A stretch of DNA of 64,000 nt from Paraburkholderia sacchari (lineage in GTDB: Bacteria; Pseudomonadota; Gammaproteobacteria; Burkholderiales; Burkholderiaceae), in contig NZ_JTDB02000008.1 in the NCBI RefSeq assembly GCF_000785435.2, positions 1-64,000 on the forward strand, given 5' to 3'. Made by a program: the position numbers and the translations under genes. Below the pieces are notes generated by a model. It made no database searches and was not told where the DNA came from. It was given only the letters and a program-made list of their open reading frames with translations. Numbering within the stretch: the stretch's first letter is position 1; the number at the start of each line of letters is the position of its first letter. Shown piece by piece: positions 1-7,366 of this stretch.

Positions 1-18
1 CGACGCAGCAACCCGTCA

Positions 19-134
19 TGCCTGATGACCATAGCGAGCTGGTCCCACCCCTTCCCATCCCGAACAGGACCGTGAAACAGCTCCACGCCGATGATAGTGC
101 GGATTGCCCGTGTGAAAGTAGGTAATCGTCAGGC
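19..134 (+). rRNA. rrf: 5S ribosomal RNA
   Basis: The segment opens TGCCTGATGACC and closes GTCATCAGGCA-like (GGTAATCGTCAGGCT), forming the terminal helix of a proteobacterial 5S rRNA. It contains the conserved internal stretches CCATCCCGAACAGG (loop B/C) and the GATGATAGTGC and GAAAGTAGG elements. It marks the downstream end of an rrn operon whose 16S and 23S genes lie before the window. The exact 3' end is uncertain by a few bases. Confidence 0.93.
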
Positions 135-150
135 TCCTCATGCAGTATGT

Positions 151-190
151 CCAGAACCCCGGTGGCTCACCATGAGCGCCGGGGTTCTGG
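151..190 (+). terminator. rrn operon terminator hairpin
   Basis: A perfect 12-bp stem (CCAGAACCCCGG at 151-162 with CCGGGGTTCTGG at 179-190) lies 16 bases after 5S. The loop holds a further short stem (GCTC/GAGC). No strong T-run follows, but position and stem strength fit an rRNA terminator. Confidence 0.75.
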
Positions 191-343
191 CGTTTACGCG
201 CGTGGAAATACGCTGAGTGCTTAGTCCTCCCAGACTAAGCGTCAGAGCGTGACGAGAAATGCCCCCACGGCTGGCAAGCCCAGCCGCGTCAGAAGAAAGC
301 TCACTGCGACTGACGTGGAGACCGTTCAGCCCGCTATGTCAGC

Positions 344-517
344 TCAGTGCCTGCGACGCATGCGGTCGAGCACATGATGCTCGGCCAGCCAGTGGTGCAT
401 CATGCCTTCGCCGTTGTGCTCCTGCTTGTAGGCTCGCGATTCAAAAATCGACAACCCAAGCAGAACCAGCAGACCGACAGCAAGACCGATCAGACCCGCA
501 ATAGTTTCGGCATCCAT
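344..517 (-). CDS. small single-span membrane protein (57 aa)
   Basis: I chose the start at 517 because an AAGGAGG ribosome binding site sits 7 bases before the ATG. Earlier in-frame starts would give an unlikely N-terminal extension. The protein starts MDAETIAGLIGLAVGLLVLL, giving one strongly hydrophobic helix (about residues 6-26) with an acidic N-terminus. A basic, histidine-rich tail ends in RMRRRH, so the tail is probably cytoplasmic. I do not recognise a family; the histidines could bind metal, but that is conjecture. It is divergent from the lipoprotein gene at 658, with 140 bases between them. The strong Shine-Dalgarno and clear helix make translation likely. Confidence 0.62.
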   Translation of the reverse strand: MDAETIAGLIGLAVGLLVLLGLSIFESRAYKQEHNGEGMMHHWLAEHHVLDRMRRRH

Positions 518-657
518 GGCAGCCTCCTTCGGTTGCAGCCATGTGAGTATCTTAGAACAGAGGCAGGCAAGAAAAAAATAGCAATGTTCGCTAGCCGTCA
601 GAAGCGTCTCGTACGCGCTAGACTGCTGCACAGCAACATTAATTGAAGGAGTTTGCG

Positions 658-828
658 TTGATACTACGTGTCTGGCTGGCCATAGCAATGGTCGCACTGC
701 TTTCCGCTTGTGCCGACGATGCAACGATCAAGCATCATGGGCCACCGCCCCACGATCCGGCCGACTATCACGGCGTTCCGACCGATGATCGTCCACCGAT
801 GATGATCGAAACGCCGCCGGCGAAGTAA
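658..828 (+). CDS. small lipoprotein (56 aa), unknown function
   Basis: The start is TTG at 658, six bases after an AAGGAG site at 646-651; an upstream TTG at 643 overlaps that site and is less likely. The N-terminus has a basic residue, a hydrophobic run and the lipobox L-S-A-C (residues about 15-18), so it should be lipidated by Lgt and cleaved by Lsp. The mature part is only about 40 residues, rich in Pro, His and Asp (HHGPPPHDPADYHG), and looks disordered. No family recognised. It converges on dinF, and a hairpin separates the two. Confidence 0.6.
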   Translation: MILRVWLAIAMVALLSACADDATIKHHGPPPHDPADYHGVPTDDRPPMMIETPPAK

Positions 829-849
829 ACAAACGCGCCAGCGGACAAG

Positions 850-873
850 AACAGGCGCCTCAGGGCGCCTGTT
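850..873. terminator. bidirectional hairpin between convergent genes
   Basis: A perfect 10-bp stem AACAGGCGCC / GGCGCCTGTT with a 4-base loop TCAG lies just after the lipoprotein gene, and its loop contains the dinF stop codon (860-862). The flanking T-tracts are short, so termination is inferred from position. Confidence 0.5.
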
Positions 874-2239
874 GCACTTTGGGAGCCTGAATTGCGCCAG
901 TGATCCGCGGAAGTAGAGGGGACAGGGTCAAGCCGCGTGCTGCCATGAAGATCAACAACGCCATCCAGAGTCCGTGATTGCCGAACGGGCCAACAAGCGC
1001 CCACGAGGCGCCGAGAAAAACAAGCAGCGAGGTCGCCATGGCCTGCATTAACTCGCGAGTGCGCGTGGCGCCGATGAAAACGCCGTCGAGCAGGAACCCC
1101 CACACGGAAATAAGTGGGGACAGCGCCGCCCATGGCAGAAAGGTTTGCGCGGCTGCGCGAACGGCGGGTTGATCGGTCAATTGCGTGATGATCCACGTGC
1201 CGGCGCCCCAATAGACCGCCGAAAACCCGAGCGCACCCAACACCGCCCAGAATAGATTCACCTTCACCGCTTGACGAAAAGCGTCGCGGTCACGGGCGCC
1301 GATCGCTGCGCCCACGAGCGCTTCGGTAGCGTGAGCGAAGCCGTCGAGCCCGTATGCCATGAAAGTCTGAAAATTAAGCAGCAACGCATTGGCGGCAAGG
1401 ATCGCATCGCCTTGCCTGGCGCCCAAGTGCGCGAACCAGCCGAATGATCCCAGCAGGCACATCGTGCGCAGAAAGATGTCGCGATTGATCGCCACGAGGC
1501 GCTTGAGCTCGGCTGGCTCCACGATCGTGCGCCACGCTAGCGGCGCGAGATTGCGCGGCCGTTGATGCCACAGCACGGCAGCGCCGAACGCGAAGCCTAT
1601 CGTATCGGCTGTGGCCGTCGCTGCGCCAATCCCCGCAATGTCCCAGCCGAACCCATAGACGTAGACGAGCACGGCAATCACATTGACGACGTTGATCAGC
1701 ACCTGTGAAATCAGCGCGATACGTACGCGTTGTGTGCCAAGCAGATAGCCGAGCACGACATAGTTCGCCAGTGCAAACGGCGCTGAACCAATGCGGGCAT
1801 GGCAATAGAGGCGTGCATTGCGCTGGACTTCGTCGCTGCCGCCGATTAGTTCGAGGACATAGCGGATCAGCGGCGCCTGCATCAGCAAGATCAGCGCGCC
1901 GATGCCGAAGGCGAGCAGCAACGCGCGCACGACGTTTGCACGCAGCCCGGACTGATCGTCGGCGCCGAAAGCCTGCGCGACGAGCCCGGTGGTTCCCATG
2001 CGCAGGAAACCGAAGCCCCAGAACACGCAGTTGAAAAAGAGGCCGCCTAGTGCGACGCCGCCGAGATCGGCGGCGCTGCCCAGATGGCCGGCGACAGCCG
2101 TATCGACGGCGCCAAGAATGGGCTGCGTGAGATTCGCGAGGACGATCGGAAAGGCCAGCACCAGTACGCGCCGATGCCAGTCACCGCGCGTCGGAAGTGC
2201 CAGGTTCTCGCTCAACGGCGCTCCTGCACGCAGATCCAC
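860..2239 (-). CDS. dinF: MATE family efflux transporter (DinF subfamily)
   Basis: This 459-residue, very hydrophobic protein has about 12 predicted membrane segments. Its N-terminal region reads LANLTQPILGAVDTAVAGHL, the typical first-helix signature of MATE exporters, followed by the G-F-L-R-M-G-T-T-G-L-V-A-Q motif of the DinF branch. MATE proteins expel cationic drugs or metabolites using Na+ or H+ gradients; the substrate cannot be read from sequence. It overlaps the end of the DUF2288 gene by 28 bases. An alternative TTG start at 2215, overlapping that gene's stop codon (TTGA), would give a protein eight residues shorter and tight translational coupling. Confidence 0.9.
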   Translation of the reverse strand: MDLRAGAPLSENLALPTRGDWHRRVLVLAFPIVLANLTQPILGAVDTAVAGHLGSAADLGGVALGGLFFNCVFWGFGFLRMGTTGLVAQAFGADDQSGLRANVVRALLLAFGIGALILLMQAPLIRYVLELIGGSDEVQRNARLYCHARIGSAPFALANYVVLGYLLGTQRVRIALISQVLINVVNVIAVLVYVYGFGWDIAGIGAATATADTIGFAFGAAVLWHQRPRNLAPLAWRTIVEPAELKRLVAINRDIFLRTMCLLGSFGWFAHLGARQGDAILAANALLLNFQTFMAYGLDGFAHATEALVGAAIGARDRDAFRQAVKVNLFWAVLGALGFSAVYWGAGTWIITQLTDQPAVRAAAQTFLPWAALSPLISVWGFLLDGVFIGATRTRELMQAMATSLLVFLGASWALVGPFGNHGLWMALLIFMAARGLTLSPLLPRITGAIQAPKVQQAP

Positions 2240-2547
2240 GGCGAAACCACAACGGCCCAGAGCTCGGGCTTGCGCTCGGCGTAATCAGCGGCAGTCGAAG
2301 CCTGCATGCGTTCGACGAGGCCGGCGGAGAGCCATTGCGTTACCTGCTCGCTGTTGTCGCTTGCGATGGCTTCCGCGATGCTCACGAGGTCGAGGTCGCT
2401 AGCGACCGCGAGCAGCTTGCCTTGAGCGAAGAATCGTTCGAGGTCCTGCCAGTCGATCTTGGCGGTTTCGCCGAGCAACTTGGCGTAAAGCGGGCTTGGG
2501 GCGTCGTCGTGGGAAGTCGTGGCGTCGGTAGTCATGATCTTGGGCAT
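2212..2547 (-). CDS. DUF2288 family protein
   Basis: A 111-residue soluble protein with the core SPLYAKLLGETAKIDWQDLE and a C-terminal WAVVVSPWICVQ, which I recognise as the DUF2288 family of small proteobacterial proteins of unknown function. The ORF extends upstream, but those residues look non-coding. ATG at 2547 (MPKIM) or 2535 (MTTDAT) are both possible and neither has a strong ribosome binding site. It is upstream of and overlaps dinF, so the two are probably co-transcribed. Confidence 0.78.
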   Translation of the reverse strand: MPKIMTTDATTSHDDAPSPLYAKLLGETAKIDWQDLERFFAQGKLLAVASDLDLVSIAEAIASDNSEQVTQWLSAGLVERMQASTAADYAERKPELWAVVVSPWICVQERR

Positions 2548-3109
2548 TGAGTTGCGGGCGTTACTATAAACGATAGGTTGCGGATGGGCGGCCTGCCGGA
2601 TGACATGACCGAACATCGAACAGAAGATCGGGATGCGCCCCTGCGCAATTCACGCAAGAGGAATAGTAGGGCGTGAATACACAATAGAAAGAATAGGAAA
2701 TCGACTCGTGATGATTAATCGGACAAAAACACCAATAACCGGATGAGTAAAAAAAGTCTGATAAAAGATAGCAATCGAGACGCCGAAATTCGGCGTTTCA
2801 AAATTTCTGCTTGTGCGGATAATTGCATTTATTTGTGCGCTTGCACACCAAATTGCAAGGTAAGCGAACCGGTTCGATGTGCGATATTGCGGTGCGGGAT
2901 AATGCGGCACGCAATGCTTCTTCAGGGGCACCCTGGTAGTACGCCGCACGCCCGTTCTATAAGCCTTTTCGGCGTTTTTTGGCGACTACACATAGCGCGC
3001 TGCAATGCGCGCATTTCGGCTCGAATTCGGCAACTTCAGCGGGTTGATTCGTCATCGGAAATTGATGCGACCCATAATCCGTGCGCCGCGACACATTTTC
3101 GATCTAATT

Positions 3110-3226
3110 AAGTGATTGCGCCGTCAAAGGCGCGTTGATAGATTGCCATTCGGCGCATGGTAAACCGGTCCTTTGCCGATATGCGCCAAACCCCCGTTAG
3201 CCCGGCACCATGCCGGGCTTTTTTTT
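3110..3226 (+). ncRNA. candidate intergenic small RNA
   Basis: Three stem-loops follow each other on the plus strand: GCGCC/GGCGC (3118-3133), GGCGCAT/ATGCGCC (3152-3187), and the terminator AGCCCGGCA/TGCCGGGCT (3199-3219) followed by eight T. No gene on this strand precedes it, so the terminator probably ends an untranslated RNA. The 5' end is a guess. The single-stranded stretch AAACCCCCG before the terminator could be an antisense seed. An alternative is that the terminator belongs to a longer transcript starting further left. Confidence 0.45.
3199..3226 (+). terminator. intrinsic terminator of the candidate small RNA
   Basis: Stem AGCCCGGCA (3199-3207) pairs with TGCCGGGCT (3211-3219) around a 3-base loop and is followed directly by T8 on the plus strand. 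On the minus strand there is no T-run, so it is not the terminator of the gene at 3240. Confidence 0.75.
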
Positions 3227-3239
3227 GCAGAAATATCCA

Positions 3240-3914
3240 TTAGTGCGGCGGCAAGTCGCGAGCCGGATCGATAGAGCGCCCCTGATAGCGCAACTCGAAA
3301 TGCAGCATGACGCGATCGCTGTCGCTATTGCCCATTTCGGCGATCTTTTGCCCCTGTGTCACGGCCTCGCCTTCCTTCACGAACAAGGCCTGATTGTGCG
3401 CGTAAGCAGTGAGATATTCGCCGTCGTGCTTGATGATCAGCAGGTTGCCATAGCCGCGCAGGCCGTTGCCGGCATACACGACGGTGCCCGGTGCAGCGGC
3501 GACGATGGGCGTGCCGGCGCTGTTGACCATGTCGATGCCCTTTGAGTCGCGTCCGTCGAAGTTGCGGACGACCTGGCCCGTGGTTGGCCAGATGAGCGAA
3601 ATGGACGAAGCGGGCGGTGCCGTCGTGCTTGCGCTCTCTGCAGCGTCCTGCCTCGGCACGGTGCGCTGGGCACTCGCCGATGAGCCGCCCGGGGGCGAGA
3701 CGCGCAGCACCTGGCCGACTTCGATCGAATCGGGGTTCGGTAGATTGTTCCAGCGCACGATATTCGAAACCGACTGGCGGTTGCTGCGCGCGATTTTGCT
3801 GACCGTGTCGCCGCGCTCCACGCGGTAGAACCCGGGGCCGACCGGCGCTGATCCGCACGCCGCGAGTAGCGCGACGAGCGCCGCGCATGCAAAACGTCTA
3901 AATCCCTTTGCCAA
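3240..3914 (-). CDS. LysM / M23-like lipoprotein, NlpD-type amidase activator
   Basis: I chose TTG at 3914 because a GAGG site lies seven bases upstream and it gives a clean lipoprotein signal (VALLAAC). A LysM domain (about residues 30-75, YRVERGDTVSKIARSNRQ) binds peptidoglycan. A low-complexity linker leads to a C-terminal M23/LytM domain (about 110-220). The zinc site is degenerate: the H-x3-D motif reads S-K-G-I-D and the H-x-H motif reads M-L-H, so it should not be an active endopeptidase. Degenerate LytM proteins such as NlpD and EnvC activate cell-wall amidases during division. In many proteobacteria nlpD is next to rpoS; here it is not, so this may be a second NlpD-like protein. Confidence 0.82.
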   Translation of the reverse strand: MAKGFRRFACAALVALLAACGSAPVGPGFYRVERGDTVSKIARSNRQSVSNIVRWNNLPNPDSIEVGQVLRVSPPGGSSASAQRTVPRQDAAESASTTAPPASSISLIWPTTGQVVRNFDGRDSKGIDMVNSAGTPIVAAAPGTVVYAGNGLRGYGNLLIIKHDGEYLTAYAHNQALFVKEGEAVTQGQKIAEMGNSDSDRVMLHFELRYQGRSIDPARDLPPH

Positions 3915-4078
3915 CGTTGAACCTCGCAAGACGCTGCCGGCGGTTCGCCTCGGGGGAGGCGCCGTTCCGGCAAAACGTCCGATTTTAGCGAATTTGGCGC
4001 CGCGCCTGCGTTTTTCCCCTGACGAATCGGCTGGCCTGTTCGCGCATCAAAGGCTGTGTGGCGACGACGCGCCGCATA

Positions 4079-4990
4079 TCAGCCGAGCGTTTCGAAACGC
4101 AAGCGCAAGGCAGCGGTTTCGGTGGTGCCCGGTGCAAGCCAGCGCAGGCCGAGGCCGTTGTGAATGGCATCGGGCAGGCCAAGCCATGGTTCGACGCAAT
4201 AAAAGTCGGAGTCGGCGGCTTCGGTCCAGGTCGTCACCGCGTACCACGGAAGCGAGCCTGGCCGGTCGAGGTCGAACGTGACCGCATGCTTGAGCCCGGG
4301 TGCCACCAAACGTACCGGCCGCGCTGTAGTCGCCGGCTCGAGCACGTGAAAGCGGTCCTGAATGCGGGCATCGTCGAGGTGGTACTGTGACTCGCCGGGC
4401 TCCGGCGCGCTGATCGACCCATCGGGCAACTGATGACGGCGCTGTGTCGGCGGTACGTCGAGCGTGCTCTGCGCGCGCTGCTCATGCGGCAACTCGAAGT
4501 AGAAGTGATGGCCTGCATACCAGGGCATGGGCGCATCGCCGGTGTTTGTCACAGTAAGTACGACGTCGAGTGTGCGATCGTCGGCGAGCCGGTAGGCCGC
4601 TTCGAAGCGAAACGCGAACGGGTAGCCACTGTGTGTGGCCGCAGAGTCCACCAGCGTCATGGTCACGCCGCGCCCATCGGTATCGACTTTGGCCTTGAAC
4701 GGGAGATCTCGCGCAAAACCGTGTGTCGGCAGATCGCGCACGACGCCCTGGGCGTCACGCCAGCGGCCGATCTGCCCATCGACGAAATGGCGTCCGAGAA
4801 ACGGGAAGAGCAGCGGATTGCCACCGCGTACGCGCGCCGGCTGATCCCAGTTCGCGTTGTCGGACCAGCGGATGACCGGCTTGCCGTCGACCTGCCACGA
4901 CAGCAGCCGCGCGCCGGCCCACGGCGCGAGGCGCAGCGTCGAGGCGCCGTGGGTGAGTTCGAGAATGTCGTGCTGAGGGCTTGATTCCAT
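4079..4990 (-). CDS. aldose 1-epimerase family protein (galactose-mutarotase fold)
   Basis: A 303-residue protein of the aldose epimerase family, which interconverts alpha and beta anomers of sugars or sugar phosphates. Family features are the N-terminal strand GASTLRLAPWAGARLLSW, the substrate motif THGFARDLPF, the catalytic-histidine motif WYAGHHFYFELP and a C-terminal acidic residue in FYCVEPWLGLPDA. It is shorter than GalM (about 340) and nearer the YeaD / COG2017 group. Start ATG at 4990. It stands alone between two intergenic regions, so its sugar cannot be inferred from neighbours. Confidence 0.85.
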   Translation of the reverse strand: MESSPQHDILELTHGASTLRLAPWAGARLLSWQVDGKPVIRWSDNANWDQPARVRGGNPLLFPFLGRHFVDGQIGRWRDAQGVVRDLPTHGFARDLPFKAKVDTDGRGVTMTLVDSAATHSGYPFAFRFEAAYRLADDRTLDVVLTVTNTGDAPMPWYAGHHFYFELPHEQRAQSTLDVPPTQRRHQLPDGSISAPEPGESQYHLDDARIQDRFHVLEPATTARPVRLVAPGLKHAVTFDLDRPGSLPWYAVTTWTEAADSDFYCVEPWLGLPDAIHNGLGLRWLAPGTTETAALRLRFETLG

Positions 4991-5215
4991 GGGCGGGCGT
5001 CGAGTCGAAAAGAGGAAGAGGGCAACGGCGAAATGCGCTCAAAGCCGGGACTGGGCCGGTGTTCCACGCGCCCGGGGATTGTGCGCCGCATTCGGATGCG
5101 TGAAAACCCTCGTCGGGAAATCGTGGGTGTTGCGCAAGCTTTGGCAAGCCCATAATCGCGCTGACTCGTGCGATTGCGCACGTAGAGACGCAGAAATGAA
5201 GAAGGAGGTGCCAAA

Positions 5216-5302
5216 ATGGATCTCGCCATGGCGATGGGAATGGGACTGTTCAGCTTGTTTATTGGCAGCAGCGCGTACTTCTTCTATAAGGTCGCCCGCT
5301 GA
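5216..5302 (+). CDS. 28-residue membrane protein
   Basis: An unusually strong ribosome binding site (AAGGAGGT at 5202-5209, six bases before the ATG) precedes a 28-codon frame. The peptide begins MDLAMAMGMGLFSLFIGSSA and ends YKVAR, so it is almost entirely one hydrophobic helix with a positive C-terminus, as in small subunits that pack against larger membrane proteins. No family recognised. It has no operon partner: the aldose epimerase is divergent and uppP starts 310 bases later behind its own promoter. The case rests on the ribosome binding site and helix only. Confidence 0.55.
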   Translation: MDLAMAMGMGLFSLFIGSSAYFFYKVAR

Positions 5303-5614
5303 TCGATCATTCGACCTGAGCACCAGGTTACGAATCTTTCAGCATCATTTCGTTTTTATTCTCGCCGGCTTTCGGCTCATCTCTTCCATTTCGCGAACAG
5401 GCTACCCGCGGTGCTGGTTCACGCGCGACTTCCCATTCTTTTGTTACCCGAATCCGATTTTTCCTCGCACAATTTTGTTGCGGCGCGGTAACTTTTCAGA
5501 CAAATGAGTCCCGATGCTTGGCGCTGCAATACGGCCCCGGCATAATCGGTGCGCCTTGCCGCACCGTCCCCGCGATGGTCCGGCACTCTGTCCAACCATC
5601 TCGAGGATCCCCGC
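5303..5614. other. intergenic region upstream of uppP
   Basis: No coding sequence is visible here. The first 200 bases are pyrimidine-rich on the plus strand without a clear terminator hairpin. The right end carries the uppP promoter (5518-5546) and the ribosome binding site GAGGA at 5603-5607. Confidence 0.5.
5518..5546 (+). promoter_or_regulatory. sigma-70-type promoter of uppP
   Basis: TTGGCG (5518-5523) and CATAAT (5541-5546) are separated by exactly 17 bases. Transcription would start near 5553, about 60 bases before the uppP start codon. Confidence 0.55.
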
Positions 5615-6445
5615 GTGAGTCTCTCGTTTCTGTTATTTCTGAGCGTGCTGCAAGGTGTCACGGAGCTTTTTCCGGTCAGCAGTCTTGGCCATACCCTGCT
5701 CGTGCCGGCGCTCTTCGGCATGCATATCGACAAGCACGCTCCGCAGCTCCTGCCGTTCCTCGTCGCGCTGCATCTCGGTACGGCGGTCGCGTTGCTCTGG
5801 TATTTCCGCGCGCGCTGGATCGCGCTCATCAGCGGCTTTTTCGCTTCGCTAGGAGGCCGCAAGAACGATGAGGGCCATATGATGTGGGCCCTTATTATCG
5901 GCACGATTCCGACGGGCCTCGTTGGTCTTGCGCTCGAAAAGCGCATCGAGCTGATCTTCCATGACTTGCGGATCGTTGCTGCGGCGCTGATGGTGAATGG
6001 CGTGCTGCTATGGTTCGGCGACCGCCTGCAGCGTGCGCGTGCGCATCGCCCGCCCGAGAAGCTCACGTTTCGCCAGGCATTTCTCGTCGGCCTCGCGCAG
6101 ATCGGCGCGCTGATTCCCGGCTTCTCGCGCAGCGGCCTGACGATGATCGCGGGCAATGCCGCCGGCCTGACGGCCGAGAAGGCCGCCGAGTTCTCGTTCC
6201 TGCTCGGCACGCCAATCATCTTCGCGGCAGGCGTGCTCGAACTGCCGAAGCTCTTTCATGCGCACGACCAACTCGTGACGGCCTTGGTGGGCGGCGTGCT
6301 GACCGGCATCGCCGCGTGGTTGAGCGTGAAGTTCCTGATGCGCTATTTCGAAGGGCGCGGCCGCCTTGCTTCGTTCGGGTTGTACTGCGTGATCGCAGGC
6401 GCGGTCTTCCTCGGCTGGTTCGTGATGCATCCGCAGCCGGTTTGA
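5615..6445 (+). CDS. uppP: undecaprenyl-diphosphatase UppP (BacA)
   Basis: A 276-residue multi-spanning membrane enzyme that dephosphorylates undecaprenyl pyrophosphate to recycle the lipid carrier for peptidoglycan, O-antigen and other envelope glycans; overexpression gives bacitracin resistance. Both family signatures are present: the N-terminal [14 protein letters not shown] (about residues 13-26) and the phosphatase loop PGFSRSGLT (about 168-176). The GTG start at 5615 is preferred because GAGGA lies seven bases upstream and the protein then begins [14 protein letters not shown], like other UppP proteins. The longer ATG frame from 5549 includes the promoter region. Confidence 0.95.
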   Translation: MSLSFLLFLSVLQGVTELFPVSSLGHTLLVPALFGMHIDKHAPQLLPFLVALHLGTAVALLWYFRARWIALISGFFASLGGRKNDEGHMMWALIIGTIPTGLVGLALEKRIELIFHDLRIVAAALMVNGVLLWFGDRLQRARAHRPPEKLTFRQAFLVGLAQIGALIPGFSRSGLTMIAGNAAGLTAEKAAEFSFLLGTPIIFAAGVLELPKLFHAHDQLVTALVGGVLTGIAAWLSVKFLMRYFEGRGRLASFGLYCVIAGAVFLGWFVMHPQPV

Positions 6446-6460
6446 TGGTTTGACTGTGTC

Positions 6461-6491
6461 GGTGCCGCACTGCTGTGGGCGGTGCGGCACC
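6461..6491 (+). terminator. hairpin after uppP
   Basis: A perfect 10-bp stem GGTGCCGCAC (6461-6470) with GTGCGGCACC (6482-6491) lies 16 bases after the uppP stop. There is no T-run, so it may be a processing or protective hairpin rather than an intrinsic terminator. Confidence 0.45.
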
Positions 6492-6525
6492 GTAATCGGG
6501 CAGGGCTGATGCATTCCGAACGAGG

Positions 6526-6531
6526 TATAAT
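6526..6531 (+). promoter_or_regulatory. -10 element of the tRNA-Arg gene
   Basis: A perfect TATAAT lies 52 bases upstream of the mature tRNA 5' end. The -35 region does not match consensus well. Likely the tRNA promoter, judged from position. Confidence 0.42.
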
Positions 6532-6582
6532 CCACGCCCGTCTGCGCCGTGCCTGCGGCGCGCAGCCTTGCAGACCACTCAC

Positions 6583-6659
6583 GCGACAGTAGCTCAGCTG
6601 GATAGAGCATCGGCCTTCTAAGCCGAGGGTCGGGGGTTCGAGCCCCTCCTGTCGCGCCA
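6583..6659 (+). tRNA. tRNA-Arg(TCT)
   Basis: The 77-nt gene folds as a complete cloverleaf: acceptor GCGACAG with CTGTCGC, D-arm with AGCTCAGCTGGATAGAGC, anticodon loop CTTCTAA with anticodon TCT at 6617-6619, T-arm with GGTTCGAGCCCC, discriminator G and encoded CCA. Its 3' part (from 6610) is duplicated exactly at 15378-15427, marking it as the integration site of the adjacent element. The tRNA itself is intact. Confidence 0.97.
6610..6659 (+). repeat. attL: 3' half of tRNA-Arg
   Basis: Fifty bases from the anticodon arm to the CCA end are identical to 15378-15427. The bases just outside differ (A6609 versus T15377, A6660 versus G15428), which fixes the repeat length. Tyrosine integrases commonly recombine within such anticodon- or T-arm segments. 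Confidence 0.93.
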
Positions 6660-6675
6660 ATGAATTCAAACACTT

Positions 6676-6702
6676 AGCCCGGTTTTTATAGCCGGGCTTT
6701 TT
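6676..6702 (+). terminator. intrinsic terminator after tRNA-Arg, inside the element
   Basis: Stem AGCCCGG (6676-6682) with CCGGGCT (6692-6698) is followed by T5. It lies inside the integrated element, so the element itself supplies the terminator for the host tRNA transcript. Confidence 0.75.
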
Positions 6703-6717
6703 GCTATCTAGCGCCCG

Positions 6718-6740
6718 TGTAACCGCCATGTAACCCGATT
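6718..6740 (+). promoter_or_regulatory. left arm-type site of the element (TGTAACC pair)
   Basis: Two TGTAACC words (6718-6724 and 6729-6735) are spaced by 11 bases, one helical turn. The 23-base block is repeated with one mismatch and in the same orientation at 15233-15255 near attR. Such short repeats inside both ends are typical of integrase arm-binding or excisionase sites. A second shared word, TTTCGGTCAACGCT, is at 6813-6826 and 15347-15360. Confidence 0.55.
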
Positions 6741-6825
6741 TGGTCAATCCGCCCCCTTGGGGGTAACTACCGGTGACCGGCGCGAGGTTTCATGGAGGTA
6801 TGCTGTAGCACTTTTCGGTCAACGC

Positions 6826-7263
6826 TTAAGGTTTCGGCTCGTCTTCTGCCGGGCCTCTTTTTATCGCATTTAAGAGCGCCCTATTGTGTTCGCTTACGTC
6901 AGACGCCGCGAGGATGATCGTCGCGACTATAACGGTCTGCATGAGCACGATTTCTACCCCGGAGACTTGGAAGTGGACCAAAACAAAGTAGGCGCTTCGA
7001 AGCCAGGCGAACGAGCCCGCGGCAAATAGCGCGTACCCGAAAAGTCTGCGGCCGAACGACCGGGTGAGAAGGGGGAGATCGTCTGTGACACTGAGAATCA
7101 GATAGCCGCCATACAACGCAGCGGACCATACGAAACCGTGAACCGCGAGCTTGAGCGCGACATCGAGTTCAGTGAACTTTAGCGTGGTCAGCGTTACTAC
7201 CACGAGGATTGCCGTGGCGAACATGGCTGCAACCGCCTTTTGGCTCGAATCACGGATACCCAT
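6826..7263 (-). CDS. membrane protein of unknown function (145 aa)
   Basis: Four hydrophobic segments are visible (about residues 12-30, 40-60, 72-92 and 100-120). A short polar C-terminus ends in GPAEDEPKP. The start ATG at 7263 has an AGAGA-type ribosome binding site. No family recognised. It is the last gene at the left end of the element. The sequence upstream of its start repeats the sequence upstream of the next gene (7298-7344 versus 7746-7792), so the two may be controlled alike. Confidence 0.6.
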   Translation of the reverse strand: MGIRDSSQKAVAAMFATAILVVVTLTTLKFTELDVALKLAVHGFVWSAALYGGYLILSVTDDLPLLTRSFGRRLFGYALFAAGSFAWLRSAYFVLVHFQVSGVEIVLMQTVIVATIILAASDVSEHNRALLNAIKRGPAEDEPKP

Positions 7264-7297
7264 TGTGGTCTCTCTTGTTCAAGGTGAGCGACGTTAG

Positions 7298-7344
7298 TAC
7301 GCGGGCAGCGGCAGGGCGGGGCATGGGGTTTGGGCTCGGCTTCG
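7298..7344 (-). repeat. 47-bp repeat upstream of the 145-aa membrane protein gene (copy 1)
   Basis: It matches 7746-7792 in 42 of 47 positions, with a perfect 21-base core that includes GGGGCATGGGGTTTGGGC. Both copies sit 35 to 53 bases upstream of a minus-strand start codon, which suggests a duplicated promoter or leader rather than random similarity. Confidence 0.7.
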
Positions 7345-7366
7345 GGCGCGCTTATTTTTGGCGCTT

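Larger units (their letters stand above)
2548..3239. other. AT-rich intergenic region, no protein gene seen
   Basis: This stretch is clearly poorer in GC than its surroundings and none of its open frames looks like protein. It contains a perfect palindrome ACGCCGAA-A-TTCGGCGT (2780-2796), which could be an operator or hairpin. Its right end holds a structured segment with an intrinsic terminator, annotated separately as a candidate small RNA. Both flanking genes are on the minus strand, so a plus-strand terminator here has no known gene to serve. Confidence 0.55.

Noticed and set aside
2650-3111. Open frames of 99 and 122 codons in the AT-rich gap
   Set aside because: No ribosome binding site, no protein-like pattern, and they overlap each other on opposite strands.
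3240-3914. Calling the LysM/M23 gene nlpD outright
   Set aside because: The typical neighbours surE and rpoS are absent, so orthology is not established.
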